Source: Leptospira congkakensis (GTDB lineage: Bacteria > Spirochaetota > Leptospiria > Leptospirales > Leptospiraceae). From it: a stretch of DNA of 64,000 bases. The DNA lies in NCBI RefSeq assembly GCF_004770265.1, contig NZ_RQGQ01000004.1, positions 310,001 through 374,000 of the forward strand, written 5' to 3'. Positions 8,053 through 17,742 of the stretch are shown here, one piece after another. A program made the translations under genes and the position numbers. The notes beneath the pieces were generated by a model. It ran no database searches. It was not told where the DNA came from and saw only the letters and a list, made by a program, of their open reading frames with translations. Numbering within the stretch: position 1 is the stretch's first letter; the number at the start of each line of letters is the position of its first letter.

Positions 8053-10176
8053 ATGAGATGGTTAAACGATACAAGATTTGTAGTTTCTTCTTTGGTTCTA
8101 CTCATTCTTGTATTCTCATACCTTCTTTATCGAAATTTAAACAATCGGTTTTATGATACCACTAGCCCTACGATAGGCGTAATTACATTCAAAAACAAAA
8201 CGGTTCTTCGCAAATACAATGATGCTGTTGTTTGGGATTTAATAGAATCCAAAACGGAGGTTAAAAATAGAGATACCATTCGTACTGAAGGTTTATCTGA
8301 CGCAATACTTACGTTAAATGACGGAACAAAAATCAATATATCTGAAAACTCAATGATCCTTTTGGACATATCTGATAAAAATATTAATATCAATTTTGCC
8401 TATGGATCATTTGAAGCTGCTCGCGAAGGAACGGTGTCTGGTGACATCAAAATGAATATTACGGCAGGGGACAAAACTGTCCAGGTTGCCAGTGGCGATG
8501 TAAAACTTGATAAAACTAAGTCAGAACTAAATATAAAAGTGGATCAAGGGGAAGCAAAACTCACATCTAACGGAAAAGAAGAAACAATTGCCAAAGACCA
8601 AATCGCCAATGTAACGGAATCTGGAGTGAAAGTTGGGAAACCTGTTTATCGATTGGTAACTCCAGAGGATAGGAAGAATTTGTTGTCCGAGTCTGGGTCC
8701 GAAAAAATTCAATTTGCCATTTCTGGTTGGAAACCTGATTCCGCTAAACAAACAAATGCATTCATTGAAATTTCTTTATTCCCTGATTTTTCAAAATCAT
8801 TCATTAAAGAAAAGTTAACTACAGCAAGTATTTCTAAAAAATTAAATTCTGGTTCTTATTACTGGCGTGTGTCCTATGAAGATCCAAATACTAAATCAAA
8901 AATTACTACAGAAGTATTCCAATTTAGAATCCTAAGTGATCCTGGTCTAAAAATTCTCAGTCCAAAACCAAACGAAGTTTTTACATATACAACAGAAAGT
9001 CCAGTGGTTCGGTTTGTTTGGAATCCTTTAGATTTGTATTCTTCGTATACCATTCAAATTGCTAAGGAAACCAATTTTTCGGATACTGTTATTTCCAAAC
9101 AAACACAAAACCAATCCTTGGCTTTTGATTCATTAAAGGAAGGAAATTATTTTGCTAGAATCCAAGCAAAATCGAATCTTCCAGGAATACCGGAAAAAAC
9201 TTCGGCTGTTGTGAGTTTTCAAATTTTGAAAAAAACAAACACAACTCCTCCTGAATTATTAGAACCTAATCGGGGTAAAACCTTTTCAGAAGAACAAATA
9301 AAATCACAACTTTTCTTTTCTTGGAAAGATGACAAAGACTTTAGCAATTATGAATGGGAGTTGAGTTCTGATCCTAATTTTCAATCAAAACTAAGATCCG
9401 AATCTACGAAGAATAATTTTCTAAAACTGACTGGTGGACTTGGTTTAGGAACTTATTTTTGGAGAGTGAAAGGGGTTGTTCCTTCCGGAAATTCACTGGA
9501 ATCAAAATCGAATACTTTTACTGTTATTGCCAAAGAGGAATTGGAACTTGTAGCACCAGCCAATGGAGCGGAGGTCGAAGTAGATGAACGTTCTACTATT
9601 TTGCTCAAATGGAAAAAACTAACAGGCAAAACAAATTACGAAATAGAGATTTCCCGGGATTCTAATTTTCAGCCGCCTGTTACGAAAGAATCTGTAACGG
9701 GAAATTATTTTGAATTTAAGTCAAAAGATTTAGGAAAGTTCTTTTGGAGAGTACGTCCCGCAGGTTCTGAATCTGATACAAGTGCCACCCGTAGTTTCCA
9801 AATGATTTCTAACATGGAACCACCGACTCTTTCCACTCCGACAAGAAATGAAACCATCGATTTGTTTACGCGAAATTCCATTGTTTTTACTTGGAAACCG
9901 GTAGATAAAGTTTCTGGATATAAAATTCGTTTGATAGATATTTCTGGTATCAGAGAAAAACAAATCCTAAATGAGAGGGTTAATTCCACCAAACTACAGT
10001 TTGGCGAAATTATGAAACTAAACGTTGGTAGATTCCGATGGGAAGTAGCAGCATTATACAAACAATCGGATGGAACCGAACGAGAATCTGCATACAACAA
10101 ACAGGATTTTTTTATTTCTGTACCTGAGCTGAAAGTTCCAAAGATCCTTACACCAGGGAAGATATATGTGGAATAA
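8053..10176 (+). CDS. FecR-domain protein with fibronectin III-like repeats
   Basis: There is one N-terminal membrane anchor (about 8-26). A FecR domain follows (about 45-190) with its usual series of short strands (DTIRTEGLSDAILTLNDGT, then a block with NVTESGVKVG). After it come five fibronectin type III-like modules of about 90 residues, each with an F-x-W core at the start (FVWNPL, FSWKDD, LKWKKL, FTWKPV) and a YFWRV-type ending. The export topology places the repeats in the periplasm. It lies 5 bp after the cyclase gene and overlaps the next gene by 11 bp. Classical FecR proteins regulate an ECF sigma factor, but no sigma factor or TonB receptor is nearby. I infer that it works with the cyclase sensor, perhaps presenting a periplasmic ligand. 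Confidence 0.85.
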   Translation: MRWLNDTRFVVSSLVLLILVFSYLLYRNLNNRFYDTTSPTIGVITFKNKTVLRKYNDAVVWDLIESKTEVKNRDTIRTEGLSDAILTLNDGTKINISENSMILLDISDKNININFAYGSFEAAREGTVSGDIKMNITAGDKTVQVASGDVKLDKTKSELNIKVDQGEAKLTSNGKEETIAKDQIANVTESGVKVGKPVYRLVTPEDRKNLLSESGSEKIQFAISGWKPDSAKQTNAFIEISLFPDFSKSFIKEKLTTASISKKLNSGSYYWRVSYEDPNTKSKITTEVFQFRILSDPGLKILSPKPNEVFTYTTESPVVRFVWNPLDLYSSYTIQIAKETNFSDTVISKQTQNQSLAFDSLKEGNYFARIQAKSNLPGIPEKTSAVVSFQILKKTNTTPPELLEPNRGKTFSEEQIKSQLFFSWKDDKDFSNYEWELSSDPNFQSKLRSESTKNNFLKLTGGLGLGTYFWRVKGVVPSGNSLESKSNTFTVIAKEELELVAPANGAEVEVDERSTILLKWKKLTGKTNYEIEISRDSNFQPPVTKESVTGNYFEFKSKDLGKFFWRVRPAGSESDTSATRSFQMISNMEPPTLSTPTRNETIDLFTRNSIVFTWKPVDKVSGYKIRLIDISGIREKQILNERVNSTKLQFGEIMKLNVGRFRWEVAALYKQSDGTERESAYNKQDFFISVPELKVPKILTPGKIYVE

Positions 10177-11347
10177 GTTTTTAACATTTTCAATTTTATT
10201 TTTCTTTTTTATACCCTCAATTTTTTCCCAAAATACAGGGGATGAGTCTACCCAATACCAATTGCGTTGGATGGATGTAGATGGAGCCACTGGCTATGTT
10301 TTGGAAATCAAAAATTCCAGTGGTTATCTTGTGCTTTCGGAACGAGTAAGCGGAACAAGTTATGACTTAGTGAATTATACTTCTGGAATTTACGAACATC
10401 GTGTTGCTGTTGTCAACAAACTGGGAAAAGTGGGAAGTTATTCGGATTGGGTGAAGTTTGAAGTAGTTGTTTCAAAAGTGCCAACACTCACCAAGGATTC
10501 AGTATATTCTGTTTCCAAAGAAGAAAAGGAAAAAGTATTTTTACTTGAGGGTAAAGATTTTATTTATCCCATGAAAGTTTATATGGTGACCGGTGGGAAA
10601 AGAATCCTCGCAAAGAAAGTCATCATTGAATCAGATTCTGTAGCAAAAGCAACTTTTGCTGTTGATGCGGATACAGACACAGGGATTTATGATTTAGTTT
10701 TAGAAAATCCTCGAAATAAAGTGCTCACTGCAAAACAAAGAGTCGTTTTGTCTGATTCCAAAGAAAAGGCTGCCATTTTTGCCGCAAGGCAAGAACGAAT
10801 TGTTAAAAAAGAAATTCCTGAAGACTATTATGAGACTCCTTATTTTTCCACGCTTTGGCGTTCTACGGTGATACCAGGTTGGGGCCAAAAATACATTGAT
10901 GGAAAAAATTGGAAACTTTATGTGTATCCTTTTGTTGCGGTATCTGCTGTAGCAGTGTATGCCAATTCTTATAATAAATTTATCTCTGCTCGTTCGGATT
11001 ATCAATCGGCAGTTCTTTTAGGTGTTGTACTTGCCGACAGGCAAGATGCACAAATTTTATGGTTAGCGAATCGAACCAATGCAGAAGCAAAATTTAATTC
11101 CGCTAAGACTGAGTTAGGTGTGATCCAAGCCGGAGCCGGGGTTCTCGGTGTTTTTTTGCTCTATAATATTGTTGATTCGTACTTTTCTGCCAAACGTAAT
11201 GTAGCGAACATAGAACCTGGGTTTCCATTAGGTGAATCAACAAAACGGATTCAAGCAAATGTTACTTCCGAAGCAGGTTGGAACCAATCAAAATTTGCCT
11301 ATGAATACGGGTCACGTTACCAAATCGAATTCTCCTCACGTTTCTGA
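10166..11347 (+). CDS. Exported repeat/DUF5683-like membrane protein
   Basis: The protein has a signal peptide (to about residue 21, IFSQ) and then one more copy of the fibronectin-like module found in the preceding gene (YQLRWMDVDGATGYVLEI). An Ig-like strand-rich part follows (about 110-200). The C-terminal region has the pattern RSTVIPGWGQKYIDGKNWK, a hydrophobic segment, and a second hydrophobic segment near 325. The PGWGQ-Y-G motif is typical of DUF5683-type membrane proteins. It overlaps the FecR gene by 11 bp, so all three genes are probably co-expressed. The function is unknown. Confidence 0.78.
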   Translation: MWNKFLTFSILFFFFIPSIFSQNTGDESTQYQLRWMDVDGATGYVLEIKNSSGYLVLSERVSGTSYDLVNYTSGIYEHRVAVVNKLGKVGSYSDWVKFEVVVSKVPTLTKDSVYSVSKEEKEKVFLLEGKDFIYPMKVYMVTGGKRILAKKVIIESDSVAKATFAVDADTDTGIYDLVLENPRNKVLTAKQRVVLSDSKEKAAIFAARQERIVKKEIPEDYYETPYFSTLWRSTVIPGWGQKYIDGKNWKLYVYPFVAVSAVAVYANSYNKFISARSDYQSAVLLGVVLADRQDAQILWLANRTNAEAKFNSAKTELGVIQAGAGVLGVFLLYNIVDSYFSAKRNVANIEPGFPLGESTKRIQANVTSEAGWNQSKFAYEYGSRYQIEFSSRF

Positions 11348-11352
11348 CAAAA

Positions 11353-11384
11353 AGCTTGTTTAGGGAAGGACTTCCCTCCAAGCT
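11353..11384 (+). promoter_or_regulatory. Two-part hairpin just before hisD
   Basis: Nested inverted repeats are visible: AGCTTG (11353-11358) with CAAGCT (11379-11384), enclosing GGGAAG (11363-11368) with CTTCCC (11371-11376). The hairpin ends six bases before the hisD ATG and five bases after the preceding stop codon. It is followed only by GATTTT, so it is a poor classical terminator. It could be a terminator/attenuator of the upstream operon or control hisD translation. The structure is seen; the role is inferred. Confidence 0.5.
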
Positions 11385-11390
11385 GATTTT

Positions 11391-12683
11391 ATGCCGATTC
11401 CTATTCTAGTTTGCGACAAAAACGAAAGTAAAACCTTTGATCGTTTTCTTTCTGGTGCGAAAGAAGACCTTAGTTCTGCCACAGAAAAAGTCCTTCCGAT
11501 TTTAGAAGCTGTAAGAACCAAAGGGGACAAAGCACTTATCGAATTTACGGAAAAGTTTGACGGCATCAAACTTAGTTCTGTCACTTTAGATCCAAATTCC
11601 ATCCAAACCAATTTGGATCCAAAAATCAAAGAATCCTTCCTTCGAGCTAAGGCAAACATTGAGGCTTTCCATGAAGCACAAAAAAGAGAGTCCTGGTCAC
11701 GAACCATTGACGGGAATCGGTTAGGTGTTAAATACACTGCAATTCCTTCACTTTCCGTTTATGCACCAGGTGGTAAGGCATTGTATCCTTCGAGTGTTCT
11801 TATGGGAGTGATTCCCGCAAAAATTGCCGGAGTCAAAAATATCCAACTCATCACTCCGCCGCAAAAAGATGGGCTTCCTGAAATTCTCATCTGGCTTTGT
11901 CAAATTTTAGGAGTGAATCGAATCGTCACTGTTGGTGGTGCCCAAGGGATCGCTGCTGCAGCTTATGGAACAGAAAGTATTCCTAAATCGGAATTTATTG
12001 TAGGGCCAGGAAACTCTTACGTAGCTGCCGCCAAATCGTATTTAGCTGGTTGTGGTCTAATTGGGATCGATAGCCCAGCAGGACCAAGCGAGGTTTGTAT
12101 CATTGCCGATTCGTCCGCCAATCCGAAATGGATCGCCTGCGATATGTTATCACAAGCGGAACATGGAGAAGATTCCTCTGCTATTTTACTCACAACAGAA
12201 GAAGAGTTTGCAAACAAAGTAAGAGAGGAATTGGAAAGAGCATTTGTCGAGCGCCCGAAACGTTTGGAAATGAAAAAAAATTCTATCTATAAAAATTCGG
12301 CGATATTGGTATTTAAAAGTTTAGAAGACTGTATTTGGTTCTCCAATGAATTAGCACCGGAACATTTAGAAATCCAAACAAAAGACAACGAATCCGTATT
12401 TTCCAAAATCGAACATGCCGGTAGTGTTTTTATTGGCCCATATTCTCCTGTTGCCATGGGAGATTATATTACTGGAACTAATCATATTCTTCCAACCGCC
12501 AGAGGAAGTAGAATTTATTCTTCGTTAGGTGTAGATACTTTTCTCAAACGAGTTACATTCCAAGAAGTCACAAAAGAGTCTTTAGAAAATTTATATCCTT
12601 TTGTTAAGCTTATGTCTGAATTAGAAGGTTTGGATGAGGAACATGGAACAAGTGTGAAGGTTCGGACTGAGGATTCTTTATGA
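11391..12683 (+). CDS. hisD: Histidinol dehydrogenase
   Basis: HisD catalyses the last two steps of histidine synthesis, L-histidinol to L-histidine with two NAD+, using a Zn2+ site in the cytoplasm. Signatures include VYAPGGKALYPSSVLM, the glycine-rich GGAQGIAAAAYGT, VGPGNSYVAAAK, the Zn region AEHGEDSSA and the catalytic APEHLEI. Length (430 aa) is normal. No SD precedes the ATG; a hairpin sits directly upstream instead. It overlaps panC by 4 bp (ATGA), so histidine and pantothenate genes are coupled here without other his genes. Confidence 0.96.
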   Translation: MPIPILVCDKNESKTFDRFLSGAKEDLSSATEKVLPILEAVRTKGDKALIEFTEKFDGIKLSSVTLDPNSIQTNLDPKIKESFLRAKANIEAFHEAQKRESWSRTIDGNRLGVKYTAIPSLSVYAPGGKALYPSSVLMGVIPAKIAGVKNIQLITPPQKDGLPEILIWLCQILGVNRIVTVGGAQGIAAAAYGTESIPKSEFIVGPGNSYVAAAKSYLAGCGLIGIDSPAGPSEVCIIADSSANPKWIACDMLSQAEHGEDSSAILLTTEEEFANKVREELERAFVERPKRLEMKKNSIYKNSAILVFKSLEDCIWFSNELAPEHLEIQTKDNESVFSKIEHAGSVFIGPYSPVAMGDYITGTNHILPTARGSRIYSSLGVDTFLKRVTFQEVTKESLENLYPFVKLMSELEGLDEEHGTSVKVRTEDSL

Positions 12684-13534
12684 TTGTAGTATCCGATATC
12701 CTTGAATTAAAAAAACAAATTGGAGATTGGAAACGAGCAAACCTTTCGATTGGGTTTTGTCCTACTATGGGAAGTTTACACCAAGGACATATGGACTTGG
12801 TAGAGGTTTCCAAAAAACAAACAGACAAAACAATCGTATCCATTTTTGTAAATCCCACACAATTTAACGATCCAAAAGATTTCGAAAACTATCCAATTCA
12901 TACGGAAACAGATCTAAAGTTATGCGAAGAGAAAGGAGTGGATTTGGTATTTTTACCGGATGTCAAAACCATGTATCCGGAAACAAAAACTCCCATTTTT
13001 TTAACTATTCCTGAATTACAAAAACATCTATGTGGTCGCACGAGGCCTGGCCATTTCGAAGGTGTTTTACAAATTGTTTCTAAACTTTTCCATTTAACAG
13101 AGCCAACTAAAGCTTTTTTTGGGCTGAAAGACTACCAACAGTTCCGAGTGATTTCGGCTATGGTGGAAAATTTGAATTTTCCCCTAGAGATGATAGGTGT
13201 GCCTACTAGACGAGAAGAAGACGGACTTGCCATGAGTTCCAGAAATGTTCGTCTCTCTACTAAAGAAAGAGAGACAGCTAGTTTGATTCCAAGAATGTTT
13301 GCTCTTGCAAAAAAGACAATCCTTGGAGGAGAAAAGGATATCCAACTGTTAAAAGAAATCCTTAGGGACTTTTTACTGACTGGAGTTTCTGTTCGTATTG
13401 ATTATTTAGAAGTAGTCGATCCAATCGATCTAAATCCCAAAGAAACATTATCTGGTGAGGTATTACTGGCGTTAGCTGTTTTTGTTGGTGAGGTACGTCT
13501 CATTGATAATCAAATCATTACAATTCCTAATTAA
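12680..13534 (+). CDS. panC: Pantothenate synthetase
   Basis: PanC condenses D-pantoate and beta-alanine with ATP to make pantothenate, the precursor of CoA. The nucleotidyl-transferase HIGH-like motif is PTMGSLHQGH (His34/His37). FVNPTQF, the GLKDYQQF phosphate-binding segment, and SSRNVRLS, the KMSKS-like loop, all match the family. It has the normal length of 284 aa. It starts within the hisD stop region (ATGA overlap), and mfd follows six bases after its stop, suggesting one transcript. Confidence 0.97.
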   Translation: MIVVSDILELKKQIGDWKRANLSIGFCPTMGSLHQGHMDLVEVSKKQTDKTIVSIFVNPTQFNDPKDFENYPIHTETDLKLCEEKGVDLVFLPDVKTMYPETKTPIFLTIPELQKHLCGRTRPGHFEGVLQIVSKLFHLTEPTKAFFGLKDYQQFRVISAMVENLNFPLEMIGVPTRREEDGLAMSSRNVRLSTKERETASLIPRMFALAKKTILGGEKDIQLLKEILRDFLLTGVSVRIDYLEVVDPIDLNPKETLSGEVLLALAVFVGEVRLIDNQIITIPN

Positions 13535-13540
13535 ACATTC

Positions 13541-16500
13541 ATGACAAGAGAAATAGAAGACAGAAAATTTAGTCCCAAACAAGTACTCGCTGATTCCAAA
13601 TCAACACTAGTCAATTTAAGTGGAATACCGGAATCGGCTCATTCTTTTGTAGTCGGATCTTTGTATGAAACACTTAGTTCTGATTCTACATTTTTGATAG
13701 TTCTTCCCACAAACCAAGATGCAGAAAGTTTTTCCCGTGAACTTTTGAGTTTTTTACCACAGGAAGAAATTTTCTATTTTCCAGGCCCTGAAAACATTCC
13801 TTATGAATATACTAAATGGCAAATGGAATGGAAAAGGGATAGAATTCTTACTATCAATCGCATTTTGTCAGCGAATCGATGTTTGGTGGTGACTTCTGTT
13901 TCTGCTCTTTTGCGAAAACTTCCCGTAAAGGATAGCCTAAAAGGAAAATCAATTTCTTTAAAATTAGGAAAAGATTTTCCTTTAGATAAATTATTATCCG
14001 AACTTGTGCATTTAGGTTACCATAGAGAAGAGGTTTGTGAACAATTTGGCCATTTTAGTTTGAAGGGTGGAATTCTTGATATTTACACTCCCTATTTGGC
14101 AAATCCTGTTCGGATTGATTTTTTTGGGGATACTGTTGATGAAATTCGAACCTTCGATCCCAATACACAAAAATCCATCGCAAAAATAGAAGAAATTATC
14201 ATAACTGCCGCTAATGAAACTATTGTTAGCCGAGAGGAAAAAACTAAATACAAAGAAGAATTAGAATTACATTCGGATAGACGACTTCCGATTGATTCAG
14301 AATTGGAAATCATAGAAGAACATTTACCTTTGGTTCGTAAACATGAAGGATTCCTTAATTTTTTTACTAAAAAACCAGTGGTCATTTATCCTAGATTTTT
14401 TGATACCAAGGAACGTGCTTATGGAATGGAGAGAGAATACAACACCCTCTATGAGAAAAAGAAAGAAGAAACACTGTGTTTAAAACCAGAGGATTTGATT
14501 TCTTTTGGGGAAGAATGGAATACTCTTATCTCTGATGAAACACCTGGAATTCGTTTTTCTCTTTTGCCTGATAACCAGAGAAATTATTCTTATGAGCCTA
14601 TAACAGAGGTTCGGGGATTTCGCGGTAAAATTCGTGAAGCCAAGGAACATTTTTTAGAATTACTTTCCGAAGACCCAAAAAACAAAATTTTTATCACATC
14701 TTCCTTCTCTGCTCAAATGATGCGATTAAAGGGATTGTTTTCCGAAAATGAAATCGAAACAATTCATTCCGACTCAGAAGATCCAACAACACTTCCTTTA
14801 AATTCAGTGAGTCCAGGAATTCATCTGGTGATTTCTGACCTCAAACGTGGGTTCCATGTATTAGAGGACAATGTTTATATTTTTACTGATAACGATTTAT
14901 TCGGTCGTCAGTACAAAAGAAAAACTCGTTATAAAAAACAAGCCTCACAGATGATCGAATCTTTTATTGATTTGAAAGAAGGTGATTATGTTGTTCATGT
15001 CAATCATGGTGTAGGCCGATTTGTTAAAATTGAAAGAACAAAGGCTGATGGAAAGGAAAGAGATTTTTTAAAATTAGAATATGCTGGTGGGGATAGTTTA
15101 TTTGTCCCTTTGGATCAGATTTCGCTTGTTCAAAAATACATTGGAGGGACTGATTCTCCGAAACTAGACACACTGGGAAAAAATTCTTGGAAAAAGGCAA
15201 AGGATCGCGTTCAAGAATCCGTTGATAAACTTGCCGAAGAACTAGTGTTACTCTACTCAAATCGTCTAAAACTAAATGGATTTGCCTTTCCAACGGACAC
15301 CATTTGGCAGGAGGAATTTGAAGCTGCCTTTGAATTTGAAGAAACCCCAGATCAAATTTCAGCGATTGAAGCAGTCAAACAAGATTTAGAATCATCAAGA
15401 CCCATGGACCGATTGGTTTGTGGAGATGTTGGTTATGGGAAAACAGAGGTTGCCATTCGCGCGGCTTTCAAAGTGATTATGGCAGGGAAACAAGTGATGT
15501 TACTCACACCCACAACCATTCTTTCCTTACAACATTTTAATACATTCAAACAGCGATATGAGAATTATCCGGTAAAAATTGCATTTGTTTCAAGGTTTCG
15601 TACAGCGGCAGAGATTCGTGAAGATTTAAAGAATTTTACCGATGGCAAAATTGATATGTTGATTGGAACCCATGCGATTCTTTCATCCAAGGTGAAACCA
15701 AAAAACCTAGGTTTACTGATTATTGACGAGGAACAAAAGTTTGGTGTCACTCACAAAGAGGCTATTAAAAAGTTTAAAAATCTTGTTGATGTTTTAACTC
15801 TTACCGCAACCCCGATTCCAAGAACTTTACATATGGCACTTACTGGAATTCGTGAACTTTCGATCATTTCCACTCCGCCTAAAAACAGACAAAGTGTAGA
15901 AACTTATGTATTAGAAGAAGACGATACTCTCATCCAAGAGGCCATTCGTAAAGAAATTCAAAGAGATGGACAAGTATTTTATCTCTATAATCGAGTGGAA
16001 TCGATTGAAGAAGAAACGGCTTATATTCGATCCCTTGTTCCAGAAGTGTCTGTTGGAATTCTCCATGGACAATTGACGGAAGATGAAATTGAAGAAACGC
16101 TCGTTGATTTTTATGAACGGAAATATGATATTTTAGTTACTACCACAATCATTGAATCGGGAATTGATATGCCAAATGTCAATACTCTCATTGTGAAACG
16201 TGCGGATATGTTTGGGCTCTCTCAACTCTATCAAATTCGTGGACGGGTTGGTCGATCTGATAGAAAGGCATATGCTTATATGTTTTATCCTTCTAAAAAA
16301 CTGATGACGGAACTTGCCGAAAAAAGGTTAAACACGATTTTCGAATATCAAGAGTTAGGTTCTGGTTTTAAAGTGGCTATGCGCGACTTAGAAATCCGAG
16401 GGGCAGGAAATCTTCTCGGCAAAGAACAATCTGGTGATATCATGGAAGTGGGATTTGATCTTTATGTCAAAATGTTGGAAGAAGCCATTTCTCGTATCAA

Positions 16501-16963
16501 AGGGGAAGAGGTGAGGGTGGAAGTTCGTACGGCGGTAAATCTAAAAACCAATTTTTATCTTCCTGATGACTACATTCCAGATACTAAACAAAAAATCGAA
16601 TTTTACAAACGTTTCGAAGGATCTGCGAATTTGGACGAAATTGAGGAACTTTCTTTGGAGATGGAAGACCGGTTTGGTGAGCTCCCTCAGATTGCCAAAA
16701 CCTTTGTGGAATTAGAGAAAATCCGCACTTTGGCCTCCAATTTAGGTTTCGAATTTGTAACCGAAAAACCAGAGGAAATTCTTTTCAAATGCGGAACTTA
16801 TTTCCGAGGAAATCCTGACCGAGTGATCCAGGCGATGGTTAAATTTAAAGGTCTGATTATCTCCCCACAAGAGCCATCTGTATTGCGTTATACGATTCCG
16901 GAAAGGGAGGATTTGCAGAAAATCAAAAAACTGCTTTCTCTTCTGGAATTTTTGGCCGCCTAG
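13541..16963 (+). CDS. mfd: Transcription-repair coupling factor Mfd
   Basis: Mfd removes RNA polymerase stalled at DNA lesions and recruits UvrA. Its 1140 residues follow the family order. The UvrB-like N-terminal domains include PGPENIPYE and a GGILDIYTP element. The RNA-polymerase-interacting domain (about 480-560) carries the GDYVVHVNHGVGRF motif. The RecG-like translocase has Walker A GDVGYGKTE near 625-633, DEEQ at 729-732 and motif VI RGRVGR. The C-terminal domain masks UvrA binding. It sits 6 bp after panC. Nothing is missing or odd. Confidence 0.97.
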   Translation: MTREIEDRKFSPKQVLADSKSTLVNLSGIPESAHSFVVGSLYETLSSDSTFLIVLPTNQDAESFSRELLSFLPQEEIFYFPGPENIPYEYTKWQMEWKRDRILTINRILSANRCLVVTSVSALLRKLPVKDSLKGKSISLKLGKDFPLDKLLSELVHLGYHREEVCEQFGHFSLKGGILDIYTPYLANPVRIDFFGDTVDEIRTFDPNTQKSIAKIEEIIITAANETIVSREEKTKYKEELELHSDRRLPIDSELEIIEEHLPLVRKHEGFLNFFTKKPVVIYPRFFDTKERAYGMEREYNTLYEKKKEETLCLKPEDLISFGEEWNTLISDETPGIRFSLLPDNQRNYSYEPITEVRGFRGKIREAKEHFLELLSEDPKNKIFITSSFSAQMMRLKGLFSENEIETIHSDSEDPTTLPLNSVSPGIHLVISDLKRGFHVLEDNVYIFTDNDLFGRQYKRKTRYKKQASQMIESFIDLKEGDYVVHVNHGVGRFVKIERTKADGKERDFLKLEYAGGDSLFVPLDQISLVQKYIGGTDSPKLDTLGKNSWKKAKDRVQESVDKLAEELVLLYSNRLKLNGFAFPTDTIWQEEFEAAFEFEETPDQISAIEAVKQDLESSRPMDRLVCGDVGYGKTEVAIRAAFKVIMAGKQVMLLTPTTILSLQHFNTFKQRYENYPVKIAFVSRFRTAAEIREDLKNFTDGKIDMLIGTHAILSSKVKPKNLGLLIIDEEQKFGVTHKEAIKKFKNLVDVLTLTATPIPRTLHMALTGIRELSIISTPPKNRQSVETYVLEEDDTLIQEAIRKEIQRDGQVFYLYNRVESIEEETAYIRSLVPEVSVGILHGQLTEDEIEETLVDFYERKYDILVTTTIIESGIDMPNVNTLIVKRADMFGLSQLYQIRGRVGRSDRKAYAYMFYPSKKLMTELAEKRLNTIFEYQELGSGFKVAMRDLEIRGAGNLLGKEQSGDIMEVGFDLYVKMLEEAISRIKGEEVRVEVRTAVNLKTNFYLPDDYIPDTKQKIEFYKRFEGSANLDEIEELSLEMEDRFGELPQIAKTFVELEKIRTLASNLGFEFVTEKPEEILFKCGTYFRGNPDRVIQAMVKFKGLIISPQEPSVLRYTIPEREDLQKIKKLLSLLEFLAA

Positions 16964-17064
16964 TTTTTAAGCAGGTGGAATCAAGCTGGTTCACCCAAAA
17001 AAAGATAGACATTGCGGGAATTCACGAAACCATCATCACAAATCCTTTCAGGCACTAAAATAAT

Positions 17065-17736
17065 ATGACTAAAATCCTTCCTTTGTTTGTTTTTTTGGCA
17101 TCCCTTTTCCTCGTTCAGTGTTCGGACTCTTCTCCGGTCATCGAAACTTTGGATAACCATAAAATTACCGTAAAAGACTTTGAAGCAGCTTACGATACGG
17201 CTCTTGATTCTATCAGCCGATTACAAAATATCGAAAAAAAGACTCTTTTAGAATTCATTGAAAAAGACATCAACGAAGTTCCACAAAACTTCCAAGATTT
17301 GAACTACCAACTCCAAAAGAAAAATTTCTACCAAACATATCGCCAAATGATTATGACTCGTCTTGTCGCTGAGAAAAACGGTTATATTTCTCGTCCCGAT
17401 GTAGCTGAAGTAATCAAACAAGTTGAAATGCAAACCATTGCTCAAATGTATGTATCAGAACAAGTGGAGAAAAAAATCCAAATCACTGATGAACAAGCAA
17501 AAGCAGAATGTGAGAAACTTCGTGGTATGGATAGAAATATTGCAAACCTAACGATTGATAAATGCCTTACTTTTGCAAAAGCCCAAATCAAACAATTACA
17601 AACTAGAGAACAACTTCCTCTTGTTGTAGAAAGAATCAAAGAAGAAGTAACTATCAAACGTAATGATAAATTTGACTTGGATGCATACCTTGCTCCAAAG
17701 AAAAAAGTGGAAGAACCAGCTGACGAGAAAAAATAA
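17065..17736 (+). CDS. LipL31-like lipoprotein
   Basis: The signal peptide ends LFLVQC with Cys19, a clear lipobox. The mature part is mostly helical and resembles the chaperone-like N-terminal domain of SurA/PpiD-type proteins. Its opening, SDSSPVIETLDNHKITVKD, matches my memory of the leptospiral lipoprotein LipL31, which I give as the likely orthologue without a database check. There is no rotamase domain. The tail is K/E-rich. It lies 101 bp after mfd and 6 bp before uppP. A role in outer-membrane protein handling is inference. Confidence 0.8.
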   Translation: MTKILPLFVFLASLFLVQCSDSSPVIETLDNHKITVKDFEAAYDTALDSISRLQNIEKKTLLEFIEKDINEVPQNFQDLNYQLQKKNFYQTYRQMIMTRLVAEKNGYISRPDVAEVIKQVEMQTIAQMYVSEQVEKKIQITDEQAKAECEKLRGMDRNIANLTIDKCLTFAKAQIKQLQTREQLPLVVERIKEEVTIKRNDKFDLDAYLAPKKKVEEPADEKK

Positions 17737-17742
17737 GTCGGA

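Noticed and set aside
16977..17010. Possible hairpin after mfd
   Set aside because: The stem is imperfect (GGTGGAA against TTCACC) and is followed by A rather than T, so it is not called as a terminator.
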